Source of the DNA: Tunicatimonas pelagia
GTDB taxonomy: Bacteria; Bacteroidota; Bacteroidia; Cytophagales; Cyclobacteriaceae
Direction of reading: 5' to 3'
Assembly: GCF_030506325.1 (NCBI RefSeq)
Contig: NZ_CP120683.1
Coordinates: forward strand, 3,981,001-4,045,000
Length of the DNA stretch: 64,000 bases
Numbering within the stretch: the stretch's first letter is position 1; each line of letters begins with the position of its first letter. The notes beneath the pieces were generated by a model that was not told where the DNA came from, did not search any database, and saw only the letters and a program-made list of their open reading frames with translations. Below, piece by piece: positions 1-7,719 of the stretch. Made by a program: the position numbers and the translations under genes.

Positions 1-579
1 TTTGTCATCTATTTTCTCGGCTACGTAGGAAAGTAAAACGTAGTTGGTATTGGAGTACTCGGCTTTTTCGCCGGGTTCAAACACGGTTCCGTTATCAATC
101 ATTTCCTGAATAAGCTCATCCCTACTTTTAGGCTCTTCCATCCACTTGGTATAATCTTTGGCCGAGGTAAAATTAAACAGGCCACTGCGGTGCCGAAGCA
201 TCTGCTCAATGGTAATCTTATCTGCATTTGGAACCTCAGGAAAGTATTCGCTCAACTTGGTATCTAACGCAAGTTTTCCCTCCTCTATCAACTGCATAAT
301 AATGGATGAAGTGAAAGTCTTGGAGATTGACCCAATTCGGTAGATGGTAGTAGCATTAGCTGGAATGCGCTCGGCTACATCGGCGTAACCAAAAGCACGC
401 TGGTACACCTGCTCACCATTTTTACTGATAGAGACGCTTCCCATCCCCTGCTTTTCTGTATCAATTTTGGCAAACAGGCTATCCATTTTTACCCGATTGA
501 ACTTTGCATTGGGCTGATTTTGCGAACAGGCACTGTAGACTACTAAAAAAGTGGCTAATATGATGTTGATTACTCTCAT
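1..579 (-). CDS. Beta-lactamase-family serine hydrolase lipoprotein (partial, 3' end outside window)
   Basis: The frame is open from an ATG at 579 to the window edge (193 residues). The start is followed by a lipoprotein signal peptide with a lipobox ending at Cys18 (VYSAC). The class C beta-lactamase / penicillin-binding-protein fold is shown by the active-site SxxK motif (S84-I-S-K87, within YRIGSISKTF) and the YxN motif (Y175-S-N177), plus the RHRSGL stretch between them. Family members hydrolyse esters or peptides, and few are true beta-lactamases. It is probably anchored in a membrane facing the periplasm or the cell surface. The third motif (KTG/HxG) and the C-terminus lie to the left of the window, so substrate class cannot be judged. 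Confidence 0.9.
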   Translation of the reverse strand, partial: MRVINIILATFLVVYSACSQNQPNAKFNRVKMDSLFAKIDTEKQGMGSVSISKNGEQVYQRAFGYADVAERIPANATTIYRIGSISKTFTSSIIMQLIEEGKLALDTKLSEYFPEVPNADKITIEQMLRHRSGLFNFTSAKDYTKWMEEPKSRDELIQEMIDNGTVFEPGEKAEYSNTNYVLLSYVAEKIDDK

Positions 580-660
580 AGGTTAGGTTGATGTGGTTTC
601 TAGATAAAGATTACTACTTCGTTAGTGACAGCTCACTGCAAATTATTACAAGCCACTGAA

Positions 661-1149
661 TTATTTTTTAGCAGTTGGTATATCTCCCTTCTTACCGCCA
701 ATATATTCAATTGCTGGGTTCCACTTTCGTAATTCCGTCAGAAGGGCAGCCTCTTTTATTGGAGAAACGAAGAGGGTTCCATTAGTTTCGGTGTGTATCA
801 AAAGGCCACTAATATTATTATTGGTATTATACAAGCCAGGCTGAGTTGGCGTTTTTGGTTTCTTGTCTATTATTTTAATCGTAATAATCTGGTCAATGGC
901 AATACTCTTGTTTATTATACCAAAGTCTCTTAGGTACAATATGCCGGACTCGATCTTGTAATAGGTATTCTTCCAGACTAGAAATACTAATGGAAAGTAA
1001 ATTACTGAGCCTATTCCGATAAATTTTAATGAAGAAATCTGAAAATTGCTTCTGTACAGAATTGAAAAAACGCTTAATAGAATTACGAAAGCGGGTAAGG
1101 CTATCAACAATGCTAGTATGAGTTCAGTATTAAATGACTTGTATTTCAT
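661..1149 (-). CDS. Membrane-anchored PH-like (bPH) domain protein, hypothetical
   Basis: 162 residues. Two hydrophobic segments occupy roughly residues 9-30 and 40-60. They are followed by a soluble beta-rich part whose pattern (YYKIESGILYLRD, a run of I/V-rich strands, then a loop and LFVSPIKE before a C-terminal helix) resembles bacterial PH-like domains of the DUF1200 type. These are usually small inner-membrane proteins of unknown role. It stands alone, 74 bp from the nuclease gene upstream on the same strand. The assignment rests on pattern only, so the function is unknown. Confidence 0.6.
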   Translation of the reverse strand: MKYKSFNTELILALLIALPAFVILLSVFSILYRSNFQISSLKFIGIGSVIYFPLVFLVWKNTYYKIESGILYLRDFGIINKSIAIDQIITIKIIDKKPKTPTQPGLYNTNNNISGLLIHTETNGTLFVSPIKEAALLTELRKWNPAIEYIGGKKGDIPTAKK

Positions 1150-1223
1150 GTTCTCAGTAGAGACTAACGACCTCGCTTAGCTGTCGTGGCGAACTTTTGC
1201 CTTGTATGGATAGCTATGCATTA

Positions 1224-2138
1224 TTAACCTTTCGCCTTCATTTCTTCTTTTGCTTTTTTTACAAACTCGATAGAAACACTTGCGGCATCTGCTATCTGCT
1301 GTTCAGTCAGATTGGGAAGGTTTAAGAAATTTTCTACAATCGTTTTAATTGCTGCTTCTTTGGTATTTCTCTCTTTCTCAACTGCTTTTTCAACCGCCAT
1401 TTCAATCTCTATTTTGATGCTTAAAGCCTGACTTGCTCTATCCGATAGTACCTCGCCAAACCGCTGATACTCTCTCCGTTCTTCATCTTCCATATTCGCG
1501 ACTTTCAAGACCTCGTTGGCCTCTTTTAAACCTTTAGCCGTAAACCCCTTTTTTATTTCACTATTTTTCAAAAAATAAATCCATTCGTCAAGTGTATCCT
1601 TTGCCGTATCGTCAAAGTTGTTCACCTTAATCAAATAAATTTCTGGATATAAGTCCTTAATCTTTTCTTTTTTAAACAGCTTCTTTTGGGCATCAGATAG
1701 TTGTAACTCATCATTTTGGTGCAGTCCTGAAAAGGTAGTTGTTCCTTTATAAATGTAATCTTCTCCTCGCCCTAAATCAAAATAAACGATATTTATTGAA
1801 ATCACTTTCCTTACAGAAGTCCATTTATCACCTGTTTTTATGTGTTCTGTAATTGCTTTGGAGATACCGTACAAAATCCTCAAAAAGTAATCAATAGCAT
1901 ATGAATTCTGAATCTCGATAATAATCAATTCGCCCTTCTGGTCTTTGACTAAAATATCAACTCGATTAAATTTATCGGTTTCTGTCTCTTGATTACTTTC
2001 GGTATCGATGATCTCCACAATAGAAATGTCGTCTTTGAGCAGCTCACTCAAAAACCCCTCTAAGATATTAAAATTAGCTTTTTGTCTTAATAAACGTTTT
2101 ATCGCCCAATCAAATCTTACATGTTTTTGCTGTTTCAT
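1224..2138 (-). CDS. Rpn family recombination-promoting nuclease / PD-(D/E)XK nuclease family putative transposase
   Basis: 304 residues. The N-terminal FDWAIKRLL start and the core motif with D61 (NRVDILV) and E75-x-Q77 (IIIEIQ) match the PD-(D/E)XK catalytic core of the Rpn / PF12784 family. In known Rpn proteins this domain gives Ca2+-stimulated DNA cleavage and RecA-independent recombination. The C-terminal third is charged and helical and ends in an HTH-like stretch (LTEQQIADAASVSIEFVKKA), typical of the longer members. The family is common in multiple copies in Bacteroidota and lacks visible terminal repeats, as here. A possible fragment of a relative lies at 46784-46945. The catalytic residues are intact, so it is likely functional. 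Confidence 0.88.
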   Translation of the reverse strand: MKQQKHVRFDWAIKRLLRQKANFNILEGFLSELLKDDISIVEIIDTESNQETETDKFNRVDILVKDQKGELIIIEIQNSYAIDYFLRILYGISKAITEHIKTGDKWTSVRKVISINIVYFDLGRGEDYIYKGTTTFSGLHQNDELQLSDAQKKLFKKEKIKDLYPEIYLIKVNNFDDTAKDTLDEWIYFLKNSEIKKGFTAKGLKEANEVLKVANMEDEERREYQRFGEVLSDRASQALSIKIEIEMAVEKAVEKERNTKEAAIKTIVENFLNLPNLTEQQIADAASVSIEFVKKAKEEMKAKG

Positions 2139-2196
2139 CTTCTGTTAATCTTCAACGCTAAATTATTTATTAATAACCAGATAATCTGCATTTTGC

Positions 2197-2439
2197 TCAC
2201 CACAGTGCTATTCCTAAATTCTGCAAATCCTTATCCAGATCTTCTTGAGTATAGTGAATGTCAATCTCTCGCTTGGCAAGTTCTTTCTGGAAATCAAGTA
2301 AGTTGAGGTCAGCCAGTTCTCGAGTTTTTCCCATGCTTAACCTTTTCTTATCGTACAGGTAGCAAGCAAGATCAATTAAAAAATCCTGCTCAGTTAATTG
2401 CGCTTTTGCCAACGTCTCGTCTGAAATAATAAGTGCCAT
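2197..2439 (-). CDS. UPF0175 family protein (antitoxin-like)
   Basis: 80 residues with the UPF0175 (PF03683) layout: an N-terminal LTEQDFLIDLACYLYDKKRL helix, the conserved SMGKTRELADLNLLDFQKELAKR core (a helix-turn-helix-like stretch) and a short C-terminal tail (YTQEDLDKDL). Members are predicted small DNA-binding antitoxins, often paired with a DUF3368 PIN toxin. No PIN partner is present next to it: PriA lies upstream and the Rpn nuclease downstream. It is therefore an orphan, or its partner has been lost. It is well conserved over its whole length and is not a decayed gene. Confidence 0.82.
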   Translation of the reverse strand: MALIISDETLAKAQLTEQDFLIDLACYLYDKKRLSMGKTRELADLNLLDFQKELAKREIDIHYTQEDLDKDLQNLGIALW

Positions 2440-2487
2440 AAACTACTTTTTACTTATGAAAACGAAGCCCTTCACTAAGAGTTACTT

Positions 2488-5040
2488 CTAATACGGATCA
2501 ACGTCAATCACTACATTAGTCTTTTTAAAGGCTTTTTCTTTGGTAAGTTTTACCGATTCATCGCGTAGAGCGGTTTTGATCGCTCGGATGTTGAGGTTCT
2601 TTTCCAGTTTGATGACTAACTGCATCAAGTACTGGTTGCGGAGGCGGCTAATCAGTGGTTCTTCGGGGCCTAGTACGCGGGAGCTGCCGATGCGATCTTT
2701 CAGAATATGTGCCAAGTGTACGGCGGCTAAATCTACTATCTTCTTATCCGGGTTTTTCACCGTGAGGCGGATGATGCGGACGAAGGGCGGGTAGTTGTAC
2801 ACTTCCCGCTCGTGAATCTCTTCTTCAAATAGACCAAGGTAATCGTTGGCAATAATTCGGTGCAGAATAGGTTGCTTGAGGTTGGTGGTCTGGATAATCA
2901 CGCGGCCTACCTTATCACGCCGGCCGGAACGACCGCTTACCTGGGTAATAAGTTGGAAAGTGCGCTCGTGCGAACGGAAATCGGGGAAGTGAATCATGCG
3001 GTCGGCATCCAGGATGCCAACCAGGCTCACTCCATCAAAATCCAGCCCTTTACTTACCATCTGGGTACCAACCAAAAAATCCATTTCGTGGTTGGCAAAG
3101 CTTTCAATAATTAGCTCGTAGCTATTTTTTTTACGGGTAGTGTCTAAGTCCATACGCTGCACCCGGGATGTCGGCAATAAGGACTGAATTTCCTCCTCCA
3201 GCTTTTCGGTACCAAAACCTACTGATTTTACTTTGGTAGAGCCGCAAGCTTCGCAATCCTGAGGAACTATTTCGTGATGACCACAGTAGTGGCAACGCAG
3301 TTCGCGGGCGTACTGATGGTAGGTTAAACTCACGTCGCAGTTTTGGCACTTGGGAATATGAGCGCAGTCTTCACAGTGTAAAAAGGGCGCGTACCCCCGT
3401 CTGTTCTGAAAGATGATCGCTTGCTCTTTGTTATCTAGCACCGTTTGCATAGCATCCAGCAGCACTGACGAGAAATCTTCCCGCATGGTCTTTTGTTTCC
3501 GCTCCAGCTTAATGTCGACCAGCTCTATCTTAGGCAGTTGGGCGTTACCATAACGTTGGTTCAACGTGACCAAGCCGTATTTGGCATGACTAGCGTGGTA
3601 GTACGATTCAATAGAAGGAGTGGCCGAACCTAGCAGGGTTTTGGAATGATGCAAGCGAGCCAGCAGTAAGGCAACGTCACGGGCGTGGTAGCGAGGTGCC
3701 GGGTCAAACTGCTTGTAGGAAGTTTCGTGCTCCTCATCCACAATAATCAGACTCAGATTATCAAACGGTAGCAGCACGGCGGAGCGAACCCCGACCACTA
3801 GCGGATACTCACCCGCCAGAATGCCTTGCCAGACTTCCACTCGCTCGTTATCCGAAAAGCGGGAGTGGTAAATACCCATGCGGTCACCAAAGATTTTCTT
3901 CAACCGAAGCACAATTTGGGTCGTCAGGGCAATTTCAGGCAATAAGTAGAGTACTTGTCCGCCCGAATTGAGCACCTCCTGAATCAGGTCAATATAAATT
4001 TCGGTTTTCCCACTTCCGGTAATTCCGTGCAGTAGCACCGTATCTTTGGTTTGAAACTGCTCCAGTATTTGTTGCTTCGCTTGCGACTGATAATCAGTAA
4101 GAAAAACCTGATCCTGGGTAGGAGCTGTCGTTTCAAAGCGAGATACAATTTCTTCAAACTCTTCCAGTACCCCATTTTTCACTAGCGTGTTCACTGATGA
4201 AGCCGATAGGTTCCGGTCCATCAGCTGGCTTTTGGTGATTCCTACTTGGTTGGCTGAAGCACTTTGGTACTGCGGAACCGCGTGCAGATAAGCCAGGAGT
4301 ACATCTAGTTGCTTAGGTCGCTTTTCCAGTGAACCGAACAGAATTTCTAGCTGATCGGGATTACGGGCGTAAGACGCCGCGAGACGAAGTTTCTTAACAA
4401 TCTTTGGCTTATACTTTTCCTTTACCTCTTCGTAGATTAAAATTGCCTCTTTGGCAATCAGGGACTTAATTGTATTGTAAAAGCTCTTCTCCTGAAGCAG
4501 TTCACCAATTTCATTGTAGGTCAGGCTAGACTTTTCATTCAGTGCCTCCAGCACAACTTTCTCTTTCTCCGAGAACTCTATTCTAGCTAGATCCGCCTGA
4601 TTCTCTTCTGAGAAAAAGTCAGGATTCAACTGCGCTTTAGATTCGCTGCTAAGTTTTAGCCCGGAAGGCAACGCAATATTCAGCACCTCGCCTACCGTAC
4701 AAACGTAGTAGTCCGCAATCCACTCAAACAGTTTGATTTGCACGGGTTCTACAATCGGATTGTTATCCAGCACCTCCAGAATGTAGCGGGCATTGTACTT
4801 CTTAGGCGGATCATTATGCAACTTTCCCACTACCCCGGTCAGCACTCGCTTGCTGCCAAATTGCACAATCACCCGACTACCAATTTGCACCATTTCTTCC
4901 ATCACCCGCGGAATACGGTAAGTGAACATCCGCGGGATAGGCACAGGTAAAATAATATCAGCAAACCAGGTCAGGCGTTCATCGGGAGCTTCTACATTCA
5001 GTACAACAGATTGCGATTTGGGCATAGTTCTGGGCAGCAA
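2488..5040 (-). CDS. priA: Primosomal protein N' (replication restart helicase PriA)
   Basis: 850 residues, somewhat longer than the about 730 of E. coli PriA, as usual in Bacteroidota. PriA binds stalled forks and D-loops and drives 3'-5' unwinding to reload the replisome. Visible elements are an N-terminal 3'-binding domain starting near residue 20 (WFADIILPVPIPRMFTYR) and Walker A with K345 (GITGSGKTEIY). The DEEH box starts at D435 (IIVDEEHETSYKQ). A zinc-binding insertion carries paired cysteines from C556 to about residue 598 (CEDC, CQNC, CHYC, CEAC). The late helicase motifs GTQMVSKGLDF and QVSGRSGR are also present. All catalytic elements are intact. It is transcribed alone, and the gap behind its start holds no recognisable gene. 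Confidence 0.97.
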   Translation of the reverse strand: MLPRTMPKSQSVVLNVEAPDERLTWFADIILPVPIPRMFTYRIPRVMEEMVQIGSRVIVQFGSKRVLTGVVGKLHNDPPKKYNARYILEVLDNNPIVEPVQIKLFEWIADYYVCTVGEVLNIALPSGLKLSSESKAQLNPDFFSEENQADLARIEFSEKEKVVLEALNEKSSLTYNEIGELLQEKSFYNTIKSLIAKEAILIYEEVKEKYKPKIVKKLRLAASYARNPDQLEILFGSLEKRPKQLDVLLAYLHAVPQYQSASANQVGITKSQLMDRNLSASSVNTLVKNGVLEEFEEIVSRFETTAPTQDQVFLTDYQSQAKQQILEQFQTKDTVLLHGITGSGKTEIYIDLIQEVLNSGGQVLYLLPEIALTTQIVLRLKKIFGDRMGIYHSRFSDNERVEVWQGILAGEYPLVVGVRSAVLLPFDNLSLIIVDEEHETSYKQFDPAPRYHARDVALLLARLHHSKTLLGSATPSIESYYHASHAKYGLVTLNQRYGNAQLPKIELVDIKLERKQKTMREDFSSVLLDAMQTVLDNKEQAIIFQNRRGYAPFLHCEDCAHIPKCQNCDVSLTYHQYARELRCHYCGHHEIVPQDCEACGSTKVKSVGFGTEKLEEEIQSLLPTSRVQRMDLDTTRKKNSYELIIESFANHEMDFLVGTQMVSKGLDFDGVSLVGILDADRMIHFPDFRSHERTFQLITQVSGRSGRRDKVGRVIIQTTNLKQPILHRIIANDYLGLFEEEIHEREVYNYPPFVRIIRLTVKNPDKKIVDLAAVHLAHILKDRIGSSRVLGPEEPLISRLRNQYLMQLVIKLEKNLNIRAIKTALRDESVKLTKEKAFKKTNVVIDVDPY

Positions 5041-5241
5041 TTTGTAAAGGTAAAAATTAATGGATAATTGAAAATGGACAATTGAAATTTGATGATGAAT
5101 ATTGATATAGGATGAATGACCAGAAAAAGATGTACTGTTTTAGGACAGTTGGTTGTATCAGAATGAAACACCCGAGCTAGGCAAAATGCCTTTAATTGCT
5201 CTCAGGCCACTTGGCACAGTATTATCAATATAATGACTAGT

Positions 5242-5316
5242 GAATAATGATTAATGAGTGATAGAAGTCGTTACTCTACGCTAGTAGCATTATTCATTCA
5301 TCACCAATCATCATTC
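5242..5316. repeat. Imperfect AT-rich inverted repeat of the spacer family
   Basis: The left arm (5242-5262) and right arm (5296-5316) are imperfect reverse complements built from GAAT/GATTAATGA-like words. The right arm ends four bases before the ATG at 5320, so it covers the ribosome-binding region of the first permease gene. It resembles the elements at 19672-19735 and 47856-47943. Its role is unknown; by position it could affect translation initiation or act as a transcript-processing stem. The rest of the 5041-5319 spacer shows no gene. Confidence 0.5.
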
Positions 5317-5319
5317 ATC

Positions 5320-7707
5320 ATGCTAAGAAGCTACCTCAAAATCGCCTACCGGAACCTGTTGAAGAATGAGGTTTTTAGTCTGATTAATATTCTAGGGTTT
5401 TTATTGGGCTTCGTTGCGGCTATTTTCATTGCACTTTATGTGGCTGATGAACTTAGCTTCGATGCCTTCCACACCAATGCTGACCGCATTTATCGAATAA
5501 CTGAAACGGTATCAGATGAAAATGGCGAGCGGGAAGTAGTAGGTGCTGTTACCCAGATTGCCTCAGCAGCCGTAGAAAACTTTTCGGAAGTGGAAAATGC
5601 GGCTCGAGTTACGATCTTCGGAAGGATTACTTTAGGGTATAAAGAGTTTCGTGATTATGAACCAGTATGGTTTGCTGAACCTGCCTTCTTTGAGATTTTT
5701 GACTTCAAATTCATTGAAGGAGATCCCAAAACTGCTCTAGAAGAGCCTTTCACTATTGTGCTAACGGAAAGACTGGCCAAGAAATACTTTGGAAACGAAT
5801 CGCCTTTGGGGGAAAGCATGTATGCAAACTGGTTTGGAACCGAAGTTACAGTAACGGGTGTCATAGAGGATTTTCCTTCTAATTCGCATTTGAACCCTCC
5901 TTTACTATTTTCTGCTGACTTTAAGGATTCATTTTGGGCAGAAAACGATTGGAGCTCGAGTGGACTTGACACATATCTTTTACTCGCTCCGGATGCCCAA
6001 CCAGAGGAATTAGCGGATCAACTTACTGCCTTAGCTAATGAGCATCGTCCGGCCGATCAGCAGCAAAACCAGTATCATCTGCAAGCCCTTACCGATATAC
6101 ATTTTCACTCCCAGCACCTGGAAAACGATACTAATGCCCATAAGGGAGATATTGCTTACGTCTACGTTTTCACCGCTATTGGTCTACTGATTTTATTTAT
6201 CGCGTTTGTGAACTACGTAAACCTCTCTACCGCTCGGGCGATGAAGCGCAGTAAGGAGGTAGGCTTACGCAAAACCGTAGGGGCCAACCGCCGACAACTG
6301 ATCTTCCAGTTCATGGGCGAATCCCTACTAATTGTGATGCTAACCCTGGTAGTAGCAGTAACATTAGTACAATTACTGCTGCCCGCTTTCAACCAGCTAT
6401 CAGATAAGACCTTAGAGTTAAGGCTTTTTGACAGCCCCTTACTGTTGGTGCTTGTATTCGCGGGTCTAATCTCAAGCTTACTAGCCGGCATCTATCCTGC
6501 CTTTTACTTATCCGGTATCAAACCTTCCCTCATTCTTAAACAGCCGTCGGGTAATCAGAGAAACTATACCTTCCGACAGTTGCTGGTAGTAGGGCAGTTT
6601 GCCATGGCAATTGTAATGATTACCGCGACAGTGGTAATTTATCGGCAGATGAACTTTATACGAAACACTGATCTCGGTTATGAGCGAGCGCAGCGACTTA
6701 CTGTGGATATTAACAGCCAGCCGATGTGGGAAAAGTACGAAAGCATTAAAGCTGCTTTTCAGAAAATACCCACCGTAGAAAATGTGACCGTCACCAATCG
6801 GGTGCCGGGAGAGTGGAAAGGAATACCCGTAGCTGGAGTCAAAACTGAGAAGGCCTCTTTAGATTTTCTGTACTTTGCAGCCGACAAAGATTTTTTACCC
6901 ACCTACGATATTCAACTACTACAAGGGCGCAATTTCCGCCACACCAAAGCTGACTCTGCCAAAGTGCTACTGAATGAAACTGCCGTAAGTGCTATGGGCT
7001 TAGTAGACCCCGTGGGGCAACTAGTAGAAGTGACCCATTTCCGCCAGGAGAAACTAGAGCAGCCTTTCGTCGCCGAAGTAATCGGGGTAATACAGGACGT
7101 ACATTTTGAATCGGTAAGAGAGAAAGTTGCTCCGACCATGATTACCTACTACCAGAACCCTCTGCACCGGATTGACTACTACACGTTGCAGATCCATTCA
7201 AAAGATGTTCAACAAACCTTAGCTGACATAAAAGCGGTAACCAGTCAGTTTGACCCCGGCAGCCCACTGGAGTACCACTTTCTGGATGACCAGTTTGAGG
7301 AGCTTTACCTAGCCGATACCAAAACGGCTGAAATCATCGGTATTGCCGCCGCTCTAGCCATCTTTATTGCCTGTATGGGCCTATTTGGCCTGACTAATCT
7401 TTCGGTAGCCCAAAGAACGAAGGAAGTTGGCATTCGCAAAGTGCTCGGAGCCGAAGTATTGCATCTTACCTGGCTGATTGCTAAAAACTTTTTCAATTTA
7501 GTAGGCATTGCTTTTTTGATTGCCGCACCCTTTGCTTGGTGGCTTACCCGAACGTGGCTAAGTGAGTTTGCTTACCACATTAATATGTCAGTAACCTTGC
7601 TACTCCTGGCAGGGAGTATAGTACTACTGATCGCAGCCTTTACGGTCAGCTTTCAAACGATCCGAGCCGCACTAGCCAACCCGGTTGATTCACTTCGCTA
7701 CGAATAA
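5320..7707 (+). CDS. FtsX/MacB-type ABC transporter permease (paralog 1)
   Basis: 795 residues from the ATG at 5320, chosen because the two downstream paralogs begin with the same MLxNYLKIAYRNLLKN pattern; the longer frame adds 22 unconserved residues. The order is a TM helix (about 20-42), a MacB-like periplasmic domain with the LSFDAFH motif, a first three-TM FtsX block (about 270-420, with the cytoplasmic SKEVGLRKTVGA loop), a second periplasmic domain, and a C-terminal FtsX block with TKEVGIRKVLGA. This is the large duplicated permease type common in Bacteroidota, which works with a separate MacB/LolD-like ATPase in lipoprotein or peptide handling rather than small-molecule import. No ATPase gene is adjacent. 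The C-terminus NPVDSLRYE is shared with both neighbours. Confidence 0.9.
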   Translation: MLRSYLKIAYRNLLKNEVFSLINILGFLLGFVAAIFIALYVADELSFDAFHTNADRIYRITETVSDENGEREVVGAVTQIASAAVENFSEVENAARVTIFGRITLGYKEFRDYEPVWFAEPAFFEIFDFKFIEGDPKTALEEPFTIVLTERLAKKYFGNESPLGESMYANWFGTEVTVTGVIEDFPSNSHLNPPLLFSADFKDSFWAENDWSSSGLDTYLLLAPDAQPEELADQLTALANEHRPADQQQNQYHLQALTDIHFHSQHLENDTNAHKGDIAYVYVFTAIGLLILFIAFVNYVNLSTARAMKRSKEVGLRKTVGANRRQLIFQFMGESLLIVMLTLVVAVTLVQLLLPAFNQLSDKTLELRLFDSPLLLVLVFAGLISSLLAGIYPAFYLSGIKPSLILKQPSGNQRNYTFRQLLVVGQFAMAIVMITATVVIYRQMNFIRNTDLGYERAQRLTVDINSQPMWEKYESIKAAFQKIPTVENVTVTNRVPGEWKGIPVAGVKTEKASLDFLYFAADKDFLPTYDIQLLQGRNFRHTKADSAKVLLNETAVSAMGLVDPVGQLVEVTHFRQEKLEQPFVAEVIGVIQDVHFESVREKVAPTMITYYQNPLHRIDYYTLQIHSKDVQQTLADIKAVTSQFDPGSPLEYHFLDDQFEELYLADTKTAEIIGIAAALAIFIACMGLFGLTNLSVAQRTKEVGIRKVLGAEVLHLTWLIAKNFFNLVGIAFLIAAPFAWWLTRTWLSEFAYHINMSVTLLLLAGSIVLLIAAFTVSFQTIRAALANPVDSLRYE

Positions 7708-7719
7708 GTAATTTAAACT

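Noticed and set aside
1150-1223. Short spacer considered for a tRNA or small RNA
   Set aside because: No cloverleaf or conserved T-loop sequence could be laid over it.
2121-2306. 61-codon plus-strand frame overlapping the nuclease start and the UPF0175 gene
   Set aside because: Overlaps two better-supported minus-strand genes and has no recognisable feature.
5655-5972. 105-codon minus-strand frame inside the first permease gene
   Set aside because: Shadow of the MacB-domain coding sequence; low-complexity Ser-rich product.
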